31,551 nt of DNA. Source: CAVOBC01 sp963693635. Lineage in GTDB: Bacteria; Pseudomonadota; Gammaproteobacteria; Pseudomonadales; Azotimanducaceae. Positions 7,809-15,623 of the stretch are shown here, piece by piece. Each line of letters begins with the position of its first letter. The stretch's first letter is position 1. Where the stretch lies: the NCBI GenBank assembly GCA_963693635.1, contig CAVOBC010000009.1, forward strand, positions 1 through 31,551, in the 5' to 3' direction. The notes under the pieces are model-generated. The model had not been told where the DNA came from. It was given only the letters and a program-made list of their open reading frames with translations, and did not search any database. A program made the translations under genes and the position numbers.

Positions 7809-7925
7809 ATGGATTGTCAGACCCAATTTCGCAACGTTAGCAGCGCCTCATTTGCCGGTGCGGTCGTCTTTAGTGCCCAGAACGCATGGCGCTATTTTTA
7901 TTATGCCTATGCGAAATCGCTCTGA
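7809..7925 (+). CDS. Aromatic amino acid leader peptide for the DAHP-synthase attenuator
   Basis: A 38-codon frame ending WRYFYYAYAKSL and stop: six aromatic codons (Trp, Tyr, Phe, Tyr, Tyr, Tyr) fall within nine codons (7887-7910). The stop at 7923-7925 lies 54 nt before an intrinsic terminator, and the next gene is the first enzyme of aromatic synthesis. This is the classic layout of ribosome-mediated attenuation. The aromatic run and stop are certain in sequence. The start is less sure: ATG 7809 is the only ordinary in-frame start nearby and has no good ribosome site, and 38 aa is long for such a peptide. Confidence 0.75.
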   Translation: MDCQTQFRNVSSASFAGAVVFSAQNAWRYFYYAYAKSL

Positions 7926-8011
7926 ACTCTAACAATATGTAGAAGTGCAATGGGCGGTTTAGAAGCCGCCTCCGGAAGACCCCGACAGGCGCAAGCCATC
8001 GGGGTTTTTTT
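7883..8011 (+). promoter_or_regulatory. Transcription attenuator upstream of DAHP synthase
   Basis: Three consecutive hairpins. (1) CGCATGGC (7883-7890) pairs with GCC-T-ATGCG (7905-7913), enclosing the aromatic codons. (2) GGCGGTT (7953-7959) pairs with AGCCGCC (7964-7970), loop TAGA. (3) The terminator at 7979-8011. A possible antiterminator pairs CGCCT (7967-7971) with AGGCG (7987-7991), which is incompatible with hairpins 2 and 3. The alternative pairing is only 5 bp, so the switching mechanism is inferred rather than shown. Confidence 0.65.
7979..8011 (+). terminator. Rho-independent terminator (attenuator)
   Basis: ACCCCGA (7979-7985) pairs with TCGGGGT (7999-8005); an inner GGC-GCAA-GCC stem with a stable GNRA-type tetraloop closes it; T7 follows at 8005-8011. 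It lies about 150 nt before the DAHP-synthase start, in the same direction. Confidence 0.9.
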
Positions 8012-8157
8012 ATGGCGATTTTTGAAACAGCCCCGGCCGGTGAAGAGGTGAAGTGGTGAAGGCGTCGTCGGTGACCGTGCCTGGCGACAGTGGCTGGGTG
8101 ACGCCTCGGCGATTTTTGGATCAACAACAGTCGGAACAAGGTAAGGCCCGAAAAGAA

Positions 8158-9249
8158 ATGACCGATAAAAAAGTGGATGACCTCAACGTGCTAAATGAAG
8201 AAACCCTGATTACACCCGATGCGCTGAAGGCGGAACTGCCGCTGACGGACCGCGCCCTGACGACAGTTGCCAATGGCCGAAAGGCGATCCGCAATATTCT
8301 GGAGCGTGAGGACCCGCGGCTCTTCGTCGTCGTGGGCCCCTGCTCCATCCACGACATGGACGCCGCCCGCGATTATGCCGCGCGTCTTGTCGAACTGGCC
8401 GACGAACTGAGTGATACGTTGCTGCTCGTAATGCGGGTCTACTTTGAGAAGCCGCGGACGACGGTCGGTTGGAAGGGCTTCATCAACGACCCGCACATGA
8501 ACGATTCATTCAACATCGATGAGGGGCTGCACCTGTCCCGGCAGCTGCTGCTGGAGTTGGCCGAGATGGGTATGCCGACCTCGACCGAAGCCCTGGACCC
8601 GGTGACCCCGCAATATATGCAGGACCTCATTGCCTGGAGCGCTATCGGTGCGCGAACCGCAGAGTCGCAAACCCATCGTGAGATGGCGAGTGGGTTGTCC
8701 TCGGCGATTGGCTTCAAGAACGGAACAGATGGCAGCCTCGACGTCGCGATCAACGCGTTGAAGTCCGTGTCGGCACCGCATCGCTTCCTCGGCATCAACC
8801 ACCGCGGGCAGGTCTCGGTGATCCACACCCGAGGCAACGCCAACGCACACGTTGTCCTGCGGGGTGGTGGTGGCAGTACCAACTATGATGCGCTGAGCAT
8901 CGCCGAATGCGAGGGTCAGTTGGTGAAGGCAGGATGTGCTGCCAACATCATGGTCGACTGCAGTCATGCGAACTCAAGCAAAGACCCGGCAAAGCAGGTT
9001 GATGTCATGGCCGATGTTGGCGGACAGGTCAGCGCGGGCAATCAATCGGTTGTTGGTTTCATGGTCGAGAGCAACATCGGCTGGGGCAACCAGAGCATCC
9101 CGGCGGACAAGTCTGACCTCACCTACGGCGTCTCGGTGACCGATGCCTGCGTCGACTGGGCGACCACCTGCGAGATGCTGCGAGCGCTGAGTAGTGCGGT
9201 AAAACCGCATCTTGAAGGACGGCGCGCGCCGTCAACCGCAACAGTTTGA
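8158..9249 (+). CDS. aroG: Class I 3-deoxy-7-phosphoheptulonate (DAHP) synthase
   Basis: 363 aa from this start. Condenses phosphoenolpyruvate with erythrose 4-phosphate, the first step of the shikimate pathway. It aligns almost throughout with E. coli AroF/AroG/AroH: GPCSIHD (60-66, metal-ligand C62), VMRVYFEKPRTTVGWKG, the SQTHREMASG and FKNGTDGS motifs, MVDCSHANSSKD and VESNIGWGNQ. The frame is open further upstream to a GTG at 8053, but homology starts with the MTDKKVDD methionine, giving the usual family length. Which aromatic amino acid inhibits it cannot be read by eye, so aroG stands for the family. Expression is probably attenuated by the upstream leader. Confidence 0.95.
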   Translation: MTDKKVDDLNVLNEETLITPDALKAELPLTDRALTTVANGRKAIRNILEREDPRLFVVVGPCSIHDMDAARDYAARLVELADELSDTLLLVMRVYFEKPRTTVGWKGFINDPHMNDSFNIDEGLHLSRQLLLELAEMGMPTSTEALDPVTPQYMQDLIAWSAIGARTAESQTHREMASGLSSAIGFKNGTDGSLDVAINALKSVSAPHRFLGINHRGQVSVIHTRGNANAHVVLRGGGGSTNYDALSIAECEGQLVKAGCAANIMVDCSHANSSKDPAKQVDVMADVGGQVSAGNQSVVGFMVESNIGWGNQSIPADKSDLTYGVSVTDACVDWATTCEMLRALSSAVKPHLEGRRAPSTATV

Positions 9250-9411
9250 AGCGACGGCATGGGTGCCTGGTTGGCGTTTGTGCTGATTCGCGGGCAGGTG
9301 CGCTGCCGGGGTTGCGACGACGCCCAGGTGGCGGCTTGCGTCGGCCGGCGCGTCAGTCAGTGCTGCGGGTGGCCTCAAGCCGCCGCAGTCGGGAAGCAAA
9401 CGCTTGCTGGC

Positions 9412-9438
9412 AAAAAACGCTTACTGGTAATAAGCGTT
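9412..9438 (-). terminator. nfuA intrinsic terminator overlapping its stop codon
   Basis: On the minus strand AACGCTTA (9438-9431) pairs with TAAGCGTT (9423-9416) across a 7-nt loop, followed by T6. The TAA stop of nfuA (9423-9421) is part of the 3' arm, so the hairpin is partly coding. A near copy of the 3' arm and loop lies just beyond (9399-9413). Confidence 0.8.
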
Positions 9439-10002
9439 GTCGCGATTCGTGTGGTCCGTGACATCACGCACTGCTTTCAGTTGCGGTAACTGTTCGAGCA
9501 GGGTTCGCTCCACACCTTCCTTCAGCGTCATGTCCACCATCCCGCAACCCTGACAACCACCGCCGAATTGCAGAATCGCGACCTCAGCATCAACAATTTC
9601 GACCAGACTGACCACGCCGCCGTGTGACGCGAGGCCGGGGTTGATCTCGCTATGCAGGACGTAGTTGATACGGTCTTCAAGGGGGCTGTCTTCAGACACC
9701 GCCGGCACCTTTGAGTTGGGCGCCTTAATCGTCAACTGCCCGCCCATCCTGTCCTTGGCAAAGTCGACGAGCGCACCTTCGAGAAACGGAATGCTACGCG
9801 CATCGATCCACGCTGTGAAATCCTCGTAGGACAGCTTCTCGTCGTCTTCCCGCAATTCTGATTCCCGATGGTAGGCGATGCATGTCTCCGCCGTCGGCGT
9901 GCCTGGGTCAGTGATGTAGACCCGGATTCCGACGGTGTCTTCACCTTGCTTTTCGAGCAGCTCGCGCAGATAGCCCTGTGCAGATTCGGTGATTTCGATC
10001 AT
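9421..10002 (-). CDS. nfuA: Fe-S biogenesis protein NfuA
   Basis: 193 aa carrier that delivers 4Fe-4S clusters to client proteins, in the cytoplasm. The N-terminal half (about 1-95) is the degenerate A-type domain; the C-terminal half is the Nfu domain with the cluster-binding C150-x-x-C153 in FGGGCQGCGMVDMTLKEG. Length matches E. coli NfuA (191 aa). It starts at ATG 10002 and is transcribed away from metH. Its terminator overlaps the stop codon. The first CxxC of true A-type carriers is lost, as normal for NfuA. Confidence 0.95.
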   Translation of the reverse strand: MIEITESAQGYLRELLEKQGEDTVGIRVYITDPGTPTAETCIAYHRESELREDDEKLSYEDFTAWIDARSIPFLEGALVDFAKDRMGGQLTIKAPNSKVPAVSEDSPLEDRINYVLHSEINPGLASHGGVVSLVEIVDAEVAILQFGGGCQGCGMVDMTLKEGVERTLLEQLPQLKAVRDVTDHTNRDNAYYQ

Positions 10003-10118
10003 GATTTCTGGTCTCAGAAAAGGGGGTCGTGCCCTATTCTACCTGTCACCGATAGATAAGTACTATTCGAACTGGTCATCCACCGATCTGCATTGTTCGC
10101 CTCTCGCCGAACGCCGGG

Positions 10119-10238
10119 TACTATTCACTCTGTCATCTTCGTCAGTCTGTCATCTTCGGATGCGCGGTGGCACATGAGTCGCTCTCATCCAGCGGACGAT
10201 GCGCGCTCAACCGGGCGTGTTGAGGTGACTGCTACTAT
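10119..10238 (+). promoter_or_regulatory. metH: metH upstream region: extended -10 and short repeats
   Basis: TGC-TACTAT at 10230-10238 is an extended -10, 36 nt before the metH GTG. No good -35 is visible. Upstream, TACTATTC occurs at 10119-10126 (and at 10061-10068), and CTGTCATCTTCG is repeated at 10130-10141 and 10147-10158 (17 bp apart). No cobalamin-riboswitch B12 box was recognised. Confidence 0.45.
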
Positions 10239-10273
10239 TTGATCAACCCCCACCCCCGAGCCCCGGAGAAGAT

Positions 10274-13200
10274 GTGCCTCGTTCAGAACTTGATGGAATG
10301 CCTGCTCGCAGCAAACAATTGATTGCTGCGCTGCACAGCCGCGTCCTTGTCATGGATGGTGCGATGGGAACGCAGATACAGGAACTCGGTTACACCGAGG
10401 ATGACTTCCGTGGCAGCCGTTTCGTTGACCACGGGATGCCCCTCGGGGGCAACAGTGACCTGCTGACCCTAAGCCAGCCCGACGCCATTCGTGGAATACA
10501 TCAGCGCTACCTGGACGCAGGATCCGACCTGATCGAAACCAACACGTTTACCGCGAATGCCATTTCCCAGGCGGACTACGGCACCCATGACCTGATCTAT
10601 GAGATGAACGAAGCGGCTGCGCGACTCGCACGGGAGGCAGCGGATGCGACAACTGCGAGGGACCCGGAACGGCCCCGGTTTGTCGCGGGCGCGATCGGTC
10701 CAACAACGCGTGCAGCGAGTTTGTCGCCCGATGTGTCAGACCCTGGATTCCGCAGCATCACCTTTGATCAACTGGTCGACGACTATACCGTCGCGATTCA
10801 GGCCTTGATCGCTGGCGGGGCAGATCTTCTGCTGATTGAGACGATCTTTGACGTGTTGAATGCCAAAGCCGCTGTTTTTGCGGCGATGACGGAGTTCGAG
10901 CGGTGCGGTATTACCTTGCCACTCATGATTTCCGGCACGATCACTGACGCGAGCGGCCGCTTGCTTTCGGGTCAGACCACGGAGGCGTTCTGGACCTCGA
11001 TCTCGCACGCGAAACCCCTGTGTGTCGGTTTCAACTGTGCCCTTGGCGCCGATGAACTCAAAACCTATGTTGCGAGTCTCTCGCGAATTGCGCCGACCTT
11101 CGTCAGTGCTTATCCCAACCGTGGGCTCCCAAATGAATTCGGCGAGTATGACGAGACCGTCGAGCACATGGTTGACAGTATCGAGGATTACCTCAAACAG
11201 GGGCTGGTCAACGTCATCGGCGGTTGCTGCGGCACAACGCCGGAACACATTCGAGAGTTCTCTCGCCTTGCCGGCGCCTATCCAACGAGAACCCCGCCAG
11301 AAGCGTCCTCTGGAGTCTGCTCATTGTCGGGTCTTGAGCCGCTGAACATCAATCAGGAGTCGCTGTTCGTCAACGTTGGGGAGAGGACCAATGTCACCGG
11401 CTCCGCGCGCTTTGCACGGCTGATTCGCGAAGAGAAGTACGACGAGGCGATAGACGTCGCGACAGAACAGGTCAATAACGGTGCCCAGATCATCGATATC
11501 AATATGGACGAGGGCATGCTCGATTCAGAGGGCGCGATGGTGCGCTTTCTCAACCTCGTTGCGTCTGAGCCTGATATCTGTCGCGTCCCCATCATGGTGG
11601 ACTCGTCCAAATGGGAGATTATTGCAGCCGGCCTCAAGTGCATTCAGGGCAAAGCGATCGTCAACTCGATCAGCTTGAAAGCCGGGGAGCCAGAGTTTGT
11701 CGAGCACGCGCGACTGTGCCGGAAGTTCGGTGCGGCGGTCGTTGTGATGGCCTTCGACGAGGACGGACAGGCGGACACGCTCGAGCGCAAGCAGGCGATT
11801 TGCAAGCGTTCCTACGACATTCTCGTCGACGAGGTCGGCATGTCGCCCTCAGATATCATCTTCGATCCGAATGTCTTTGCCATCGCGACCGGGATCGATG
11901 AGCACAACAGCTACGCGACAGACTTCATTGCGGCGTGCGAATACATCAAGCGCGAATTACCCCATGCATCGATCTCGGGCGGAATCAGCAACGTCTCGTT
12001 CTCGTTTCGCGGCAACAACATGGTCAGAGAGGCCATCCACGCGGTCTTCCTGTTTCACGCCATTCGTGCCGGATTAACGATGGGTATCGTCAATGCGGGA
12101 CAACTCGCGATTTATGAAGAGATTCCGGCGCCGCTGCGCGACCGCGTTGAAGACGTGGTGCTGAATCGCCGCGCAGACGCGACCGACCGCTTGCTAGAGA
12201 TCGCTGAGGAGTATTCCGGTCGCGGCAAGGAGAAGGCGGCTGACGATGATGAGTGGCGCGGGCTGCCGGTTGTAGAGCGGCTCAGTCATGCCCTGGTGAA
12301 GGGTATTAATCGCTATATCCTTGAGGACACAGAAGAAGCGCGGCTGCAATCCGAGCGCCCGATCGAGGTGATCGAAGGACCATTGATGGATGGCATGAAC
12401 CGGGTCGGTGACCTTTTCGGCGCGGGCAAGATGTTTTTGCCACAGGTCGTCAAGAGCGCGCGGGTAATGAAACAGGCAGTCGCCCATCTGGTGCCCTTCA
12501 TCGAAGCGGCAAAGGATGGCTCATCCGGGGCCAAAGGCAAGATTCTGATGGCGACCGTCAAGGGCGATGTGCATGATATCGGGAAGAATATCGTTGGCGT
12601 CGTCCTGCAATGCAACAACTATGAGGTCATTGACCTTGGGGTCATGGTGCCAGCCGAGAAGATCATTGCGACTGCGATCGAACAAGACGTGGACATTGTT
12701 GGCCTGTCGGGCCTGATTACACCGTCCCTTGATGAGATGGTGTATGTCGCGAGCGAGATGGAGCGACTGCAGGTCGCGAAACCTCTCCTGATCGGCGGTG
12801 CAACGACCTCCAAAGCCCATACCTCGGTGAAGATTGACCCCTGTTTTCATGCAGACGCCACGGTATACGTCGCTGATGCCTCTCGCGCCGTCGGCGTCGC
12901 GAGTGCGCTGATCAGCACCGAGCGGAAGCCGGCGTTCGTGAAGGGAATCACCGAGGACTACGAGAAGGTTCGGAAGCGAAACGCCAACAGGCGCCCGAAG
13001 GGCAATCTGCTGGCGTATGCCGATGCCTGTGACAATCAGCCAGTGATCGAGTGGGACGGCTATGTCGCGCCCAAGCCTTCGTTTTTGGGCACGCGGTATT
13101 TTGAGGACTACCCGCTCGAGGAGCTCATTGGCTATATTGACTGGACACCGTTTTTTATCACCTGGGAACTCGCGGGCAAGTACCCACGTATTCTGACAGA

Positions 13201-13969
13201 CCCGATCGTCGGCGAAGCGGCAACCGACCTCTTCGAGGACGCCAAGGCGATGTTGCGCAAGATCGTCGATGAGAAGCTGCTGACCGCGAGCGCGGTGGTC
13301 GGCTTCTGGCCTGCCAATCAAGTCGGCAGCGACGACATTGAGGTGACGACGGACGGCGGACCCGTGCTGCTGCACCATCTGCGCCAGCAAACCGATAAAC
13401 CGCTGCAGAAGCCGAACTTTTGCCTCGCCGACTTCGTCGCACCAGTGGGGCAACCAGACTATGTCGGTGGCTTCGTGGTGACCACGGGCCTCGGCATTGA
13501 CGCTGTGGCCGAGCAATATGAAGCCGACAAGGATGACTACAACAGCATTCTCATCAAGGCCCTTGCGGATCGGCTTGCGGAGGCGTTTGCCGAACGCATG
13601 CACGAGCGTGTCCGGCGGGAACTCTGGGGGTATGCCGCCGATGAAGCCCTGCCTAATGACGCGTTGATCAAGGAACAGTACGAGGGCATACGACCAGCGC
13701 CCGGCTACCCCGCGTGTCCGGACCACACCGAGAAAGCGACCCTCTTTAAGTTGCTCGACGCGACCGATACGAGCGGTGTCGCGTTGACAGAGACGTTTGC
13801 GATGATGCCTGCTGCATCTGTCAGCGGCTTTTATTTCTCCCACCCGCAGTCCCAATATTTCGGGCTCGGCAAGATCGACAAGGACCAGGTCACGGAGTAC
13901 GCGCGTCGCAAGAACTGGACGGAAGCCGAGGCCGAACGCTGGCTGTCGCCGAATCTTGTCTACCGCTAG
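10274..13969 (+). CDS. metH: Cobalamin-dependent methionine synthase
   Basis: 1231 aa, four-module enzyme that methylates homocysteine with 5-methyl-THF via methylcobalamin. Module order: homocysteine domain (about 15-335; zinc ligands C255, C318, C319 in GGCCGTTPEH), folate-binding pterin domain (about 360-620), B12 domain (about 660-900; cobalt-ligand H767 in DVHDIGKNIVG), and the C-terminal SAM-binding reactivation domain with RPAPGYP at 1140-1146. E. coli MetH is 1227 aa, so this is complete. The GTG start has a GGAG 5 nt upstream; an ATG lies 8 codons further in. It is divergent from nfuA and monocistronic as far as can be seen. Confidence 0.98.
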   Translation: MPRSELDGMPARSKQLIAALHSRVLVMDGAMGTQIQELGYTEDDFRGSRFVDHGMPLGGNSDLLTLSQPDAIRGIHQRYLDAGSDLIETNTFTANAISQADYGTHDLIYEMNEAAARLAREAADATTARDPERPRFVAGAIGPTTRAASLSPDVSDPGFRSITFDQLVDDYTVAIQALIAGGADLLLIETIFDVLNAKAAVFAAMTEFERCGITLPLMISGTITDASGRLLSGQTTEAFWTSISHAKPLCVGFNCALGADELKTYVASLSRIAPTFVSAYPNRGLPNEFGEYDETVEHMVDSIEDYLKQGLVNVIGGCCGTTPEHIREFSRLAGAYPTRTPPEASSGVCSLSGLEPLNINQESLFVNVGERTNVTGSARFARLIREEKYDEAIDVATEQVNNGAQIIDINMDEGMLDSEGAMVRFLNLVASEPDICRVPIMVDSSKWEIIAAGLKCIQGKAIVNSISLKAGEPEFVEHARLCRKFGAAVVVMAFDEDGQADTLERKQAICKRSYDILVDEVGMSPSDIIFDPNVFAIATGIDEHNSYATDFIAACEYIKRELPHASISGGISNVSFSFRGNNMVREAIHAVFLFHAIRAGLTMGIVNAGQLAIYEEIPAPLRDRVEDVVLNRRADATDRLLEIAEEYSGRGKEKAADDDEWRGLPVVERLSHALVKGINRYILEDTEEARLQSERPIEVIEGPLMDGMNRVGDLFGAGKMFLPQVVKSARVMKQAVAHLVPFIEAAKDGSSGAKGKILMATVKGDVHDIGKNIVGVVLQCNNYEVIDLGVMVPAEKIIATAIEQDVDIVGLSGLITPSLDEMVYVASEMERLQVAKPLLIGGATTSKAHTSVKIDPCFHADATVYVADASRAVGVASALISTERKPAFVKGITEDYEKVRKRNANRRPKGNLLAYADACDNQPVIEWDGYVAPKPSFLGTRYFEDYPLEELIGYIDWTPFFITWELAGKYPRILTDPIVGEAATDLFEDAKAMLRKIVDEKLLTASAVVGFWPANQVGSDDIEVTTDGGPVLLHHLRQQTDKPLQKPNFCLADFVAPVGQPDYVGGFVVTTGLGIDAVAEQYEADKDDYNSILIKALADRLAEAFAERMHERVRRELWGYAADEALPNDALIKEQYEGIRPAPGYPACPDHTEKATLFKLLDATDTSGVALTETFAMMPAASVSGFYFSHPQSQYFGLGKIDKDQVTEYARRKNWTEAEAERWLSPNLVYR

Positions 13970-14222
13970 CTCTAGCGTCCTGTCTGGCTAATTCGTCACA
14001 TTGTTGGCTGGCCTGTTTTGCCGCTGAACGACTGAGCCTCGCGGCCCTGAAAATGTGAAGGGGGGGTGGGCCCTCAGCGGCCTGATAGACGGCGCTTTGC
14101 GCCTCCATAGCGCGGTTTGGAACGACAATGACTGACGCCTGACGCACTTTTTTTGCCAGGGCCATCGGGAAGCAGCCTCTGGCGATGCTACAGGGGGGGC
14201 GCGGCGGAGGTCAGCGCTGATC

Positions 14223-14231
14223 TGCTACTAT
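14223..14231 (+). promoter_or_regulatory. Extended -10 of the MFS gene
   Basis: TGC-TACTAT is identical to the metH extended -10 and, like it, ends 36 nt before the start codon. No -35 is evident. The preceding 250 bp downstream of metH holds only a short GGCGC-TTT-GCGCC hairpin (14091-14103) and a T7 run at about 14147-14153 with no clear stem. Confidence 0.45.
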
Positions 14232-14266
14232 CGGCCGTTTGCCCGCTTCATCAGGGAGTCAAGATT

Positions 14267-15466
14267 GTGAAGTCACTGCTCGAGCAGAAAAAGACGCTGC
14301 TCTTTCTCCTCGCTGCGGGCAGTCCCATCGCTTTTTCGACCTGGCAGACGTTGCTCAACAATTTCTCGATTGAGATCGCCGGATTCGGGGGCGCTGAGAT
14401 CGGGGTGCTGCAGAGCCTCCGCGAGATCCCCGGATTTCTGGCGTTCACCGTTGTCTACGTCTTGCTCGTCATCAAACAGCAGAACCTTGCGATTCTCTCG
14501 CTCTTCATCCTTGGGCTTGGCACCGCGTTGACCGGTGTCTTCCCCACCATAGTCGGGCTGTACCTGACGACGGTCTTGATGTCGATTGGCTTTCACTACC
14601 TTGAGTCGACGCAGCAATCGCTGTCCTTGCAGTGGCTCAGCAAAGAGGAAGCGCCGAAGGTACTCGGCCAGATGATCAGCGTGAGGTCGGCGGCGACCCT
14701 GGTCGTGCTCGGCGGACTCTATATTGGGCTTGAGTTCCTGGAACCGTCCTATCCGTTGATCTACGTGGTGGCGGGCGGCATTACCATGGTGATCGGGGTC
14801 TTTTGCTGGCGCGGGATACCGATTCATGGCGGCGGTGTCGAGCAGCGCAAAGAACTGTTCTTGCGGCGTCGATACTGGTTGTACTATGCCCTCACCTTTC
14901 TGGCTGGCGCGAGACGGCAGATCTTCACCGTGTTCGCCGGGTTTCTGCTGGTGCAGAAATTTGGCTTCTCACTTGACCAGATCGTCCTGCTGGTTCTCGT
15001 CAATGCCGCGATCAGCATCTGGGTTGCCCCGCAAATTGGCATGCTGATCGCGTTCATCGGCGAGCGTCGTGCGTTGTCGATCGAATATGCGGGTCTGATT
15101 GGCATCTTTCTGACCTATGCGATCGTCGATGATCCGGCACTTGCGGTCGGCCTTTACATCGTTGACCACATCTTTTTCGCGATGGCGATCGCAATCAAGA
15201 CCTACTTTCAGAAGATTGCCGATCCGGCTGACATGGCGTCCACCGCGGGCATCAGCTTCACCATCAACCACATCGCCGCAGTCGTTCTGCCGGCTGCGCT
15301 CGGGCTTGTGTGGATGGTTAATCACAGCGCAGTGTTTGTCATAGGCGCCGGAATCGCCCTCCTGTCGCTGGCCACTAGCCAACTGATTCCGGATCAGCCA
15401 GCAGAGGGTAACGAGACCCGGCGGGCCCATGGCGTGCTCGTGGGCGGAGGGGGTCGGTTGGGCTGA
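14267..15466 (+). CDS. MFS-type membrane transporter, substrate unknown
   Basis: 399 aa from the GTG at 14267, chosen because GGGAG lies 8 nt upstream and hydrophobic transporter sequence starts immediately; the open frame extends 38 codons further up without a credible start. The protein is very hydrophobic, with about 11-12 predicted membrane segments and a central charged loop (EQRKELFLRRRY) between two halves, as in major facilitator proteins. A basic loop (about 260 on, GERRALS) fits the second-half cytoplasmic loop. The C-terminus is a soluble glycine-rich tail. It lies between metH and cysI, so a role in sulfur or methionine metabolism is possible, but nothing in the sequence demonstrates it. 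Confidence 0.75.
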   Translation: MKSLLEQKKTLLFLLAAGSPIAFSTWQTLLNNFSIEIAGFGGAEIGVLQSLREIPGFLAFTVVYVLLVIKQQNLAILSLFILGLGTALTGVFPTIVGLYLTTVLMSIGFHYLESTQQSLSLQWLSKEEAPKVLGQMISVRSAATLVVLGGLYIGLEFLEPSYPLIYVVAGGITMVIGVFCWRGIPIHGGGVEQRKELFLRRRYWLYYALTFLAGARRQIFTVFAGFLLVQKFGFSLDQIVLLVLVNAAISIWVAPQIGMLIAFIGERRALSIEYAGLIGIFLTYAIVDDPALAVGLYIVDHIFFAMAIAIKTYFQKIADPADMASTAGISFTINHIAAVVLPAALGLVWMVNHSAVFVIGAGIALLSLATSQLIPDQPAEGNETRRAHGVLVGGGGRLG

Positions 15467-15478
15467 CCTGACATCGGG

Positions 15479-15592
15479 TTTAACCTTGCCGTCATAAATC
15501 GATAAGATAGCGTCGCCCGTGCGCAGCAGATCTGTTTTGGGGTGCATAGTGCCCAGATTCGTTGCCCCGACCAATTTGCCCGGACCAATTTG
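15479..15592 (+). promoter_or_regulatory. Candidate cysI promoter and duplicated GGACCAATTTG box
   Basis: TTTAAC (15479-15484), 18-bp spacer, TAAGAT (15503-15508) form a plausible promoter. Downstream, CCGACCAATTTG (15567-15578) and CGGACCAATTTG (15581-15592) are direct repeats 14 bp apart, in the 5' untranslated region of cysI; they could be regulator sites or a chance duplication. Confidence 0.4.
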
Positions 15593-15623
15593 AATTCTTT
15601 GAAGGACCTGCGAGCCTCCGCTT

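Noticed and set aside
10003..10273. Cobalamin or SAH riboswitch in front of metH
   Set aside because: I looked for the B12-box and other conserved cores and saw none; the candidate leader after the -10 is only about 29 nt.
12521..13855. 444-codon open frame antisense to metH
   Set aside because: It is the codon shadow of metH, which is fully accounted for on the plus strand, and it has no family resemblance.
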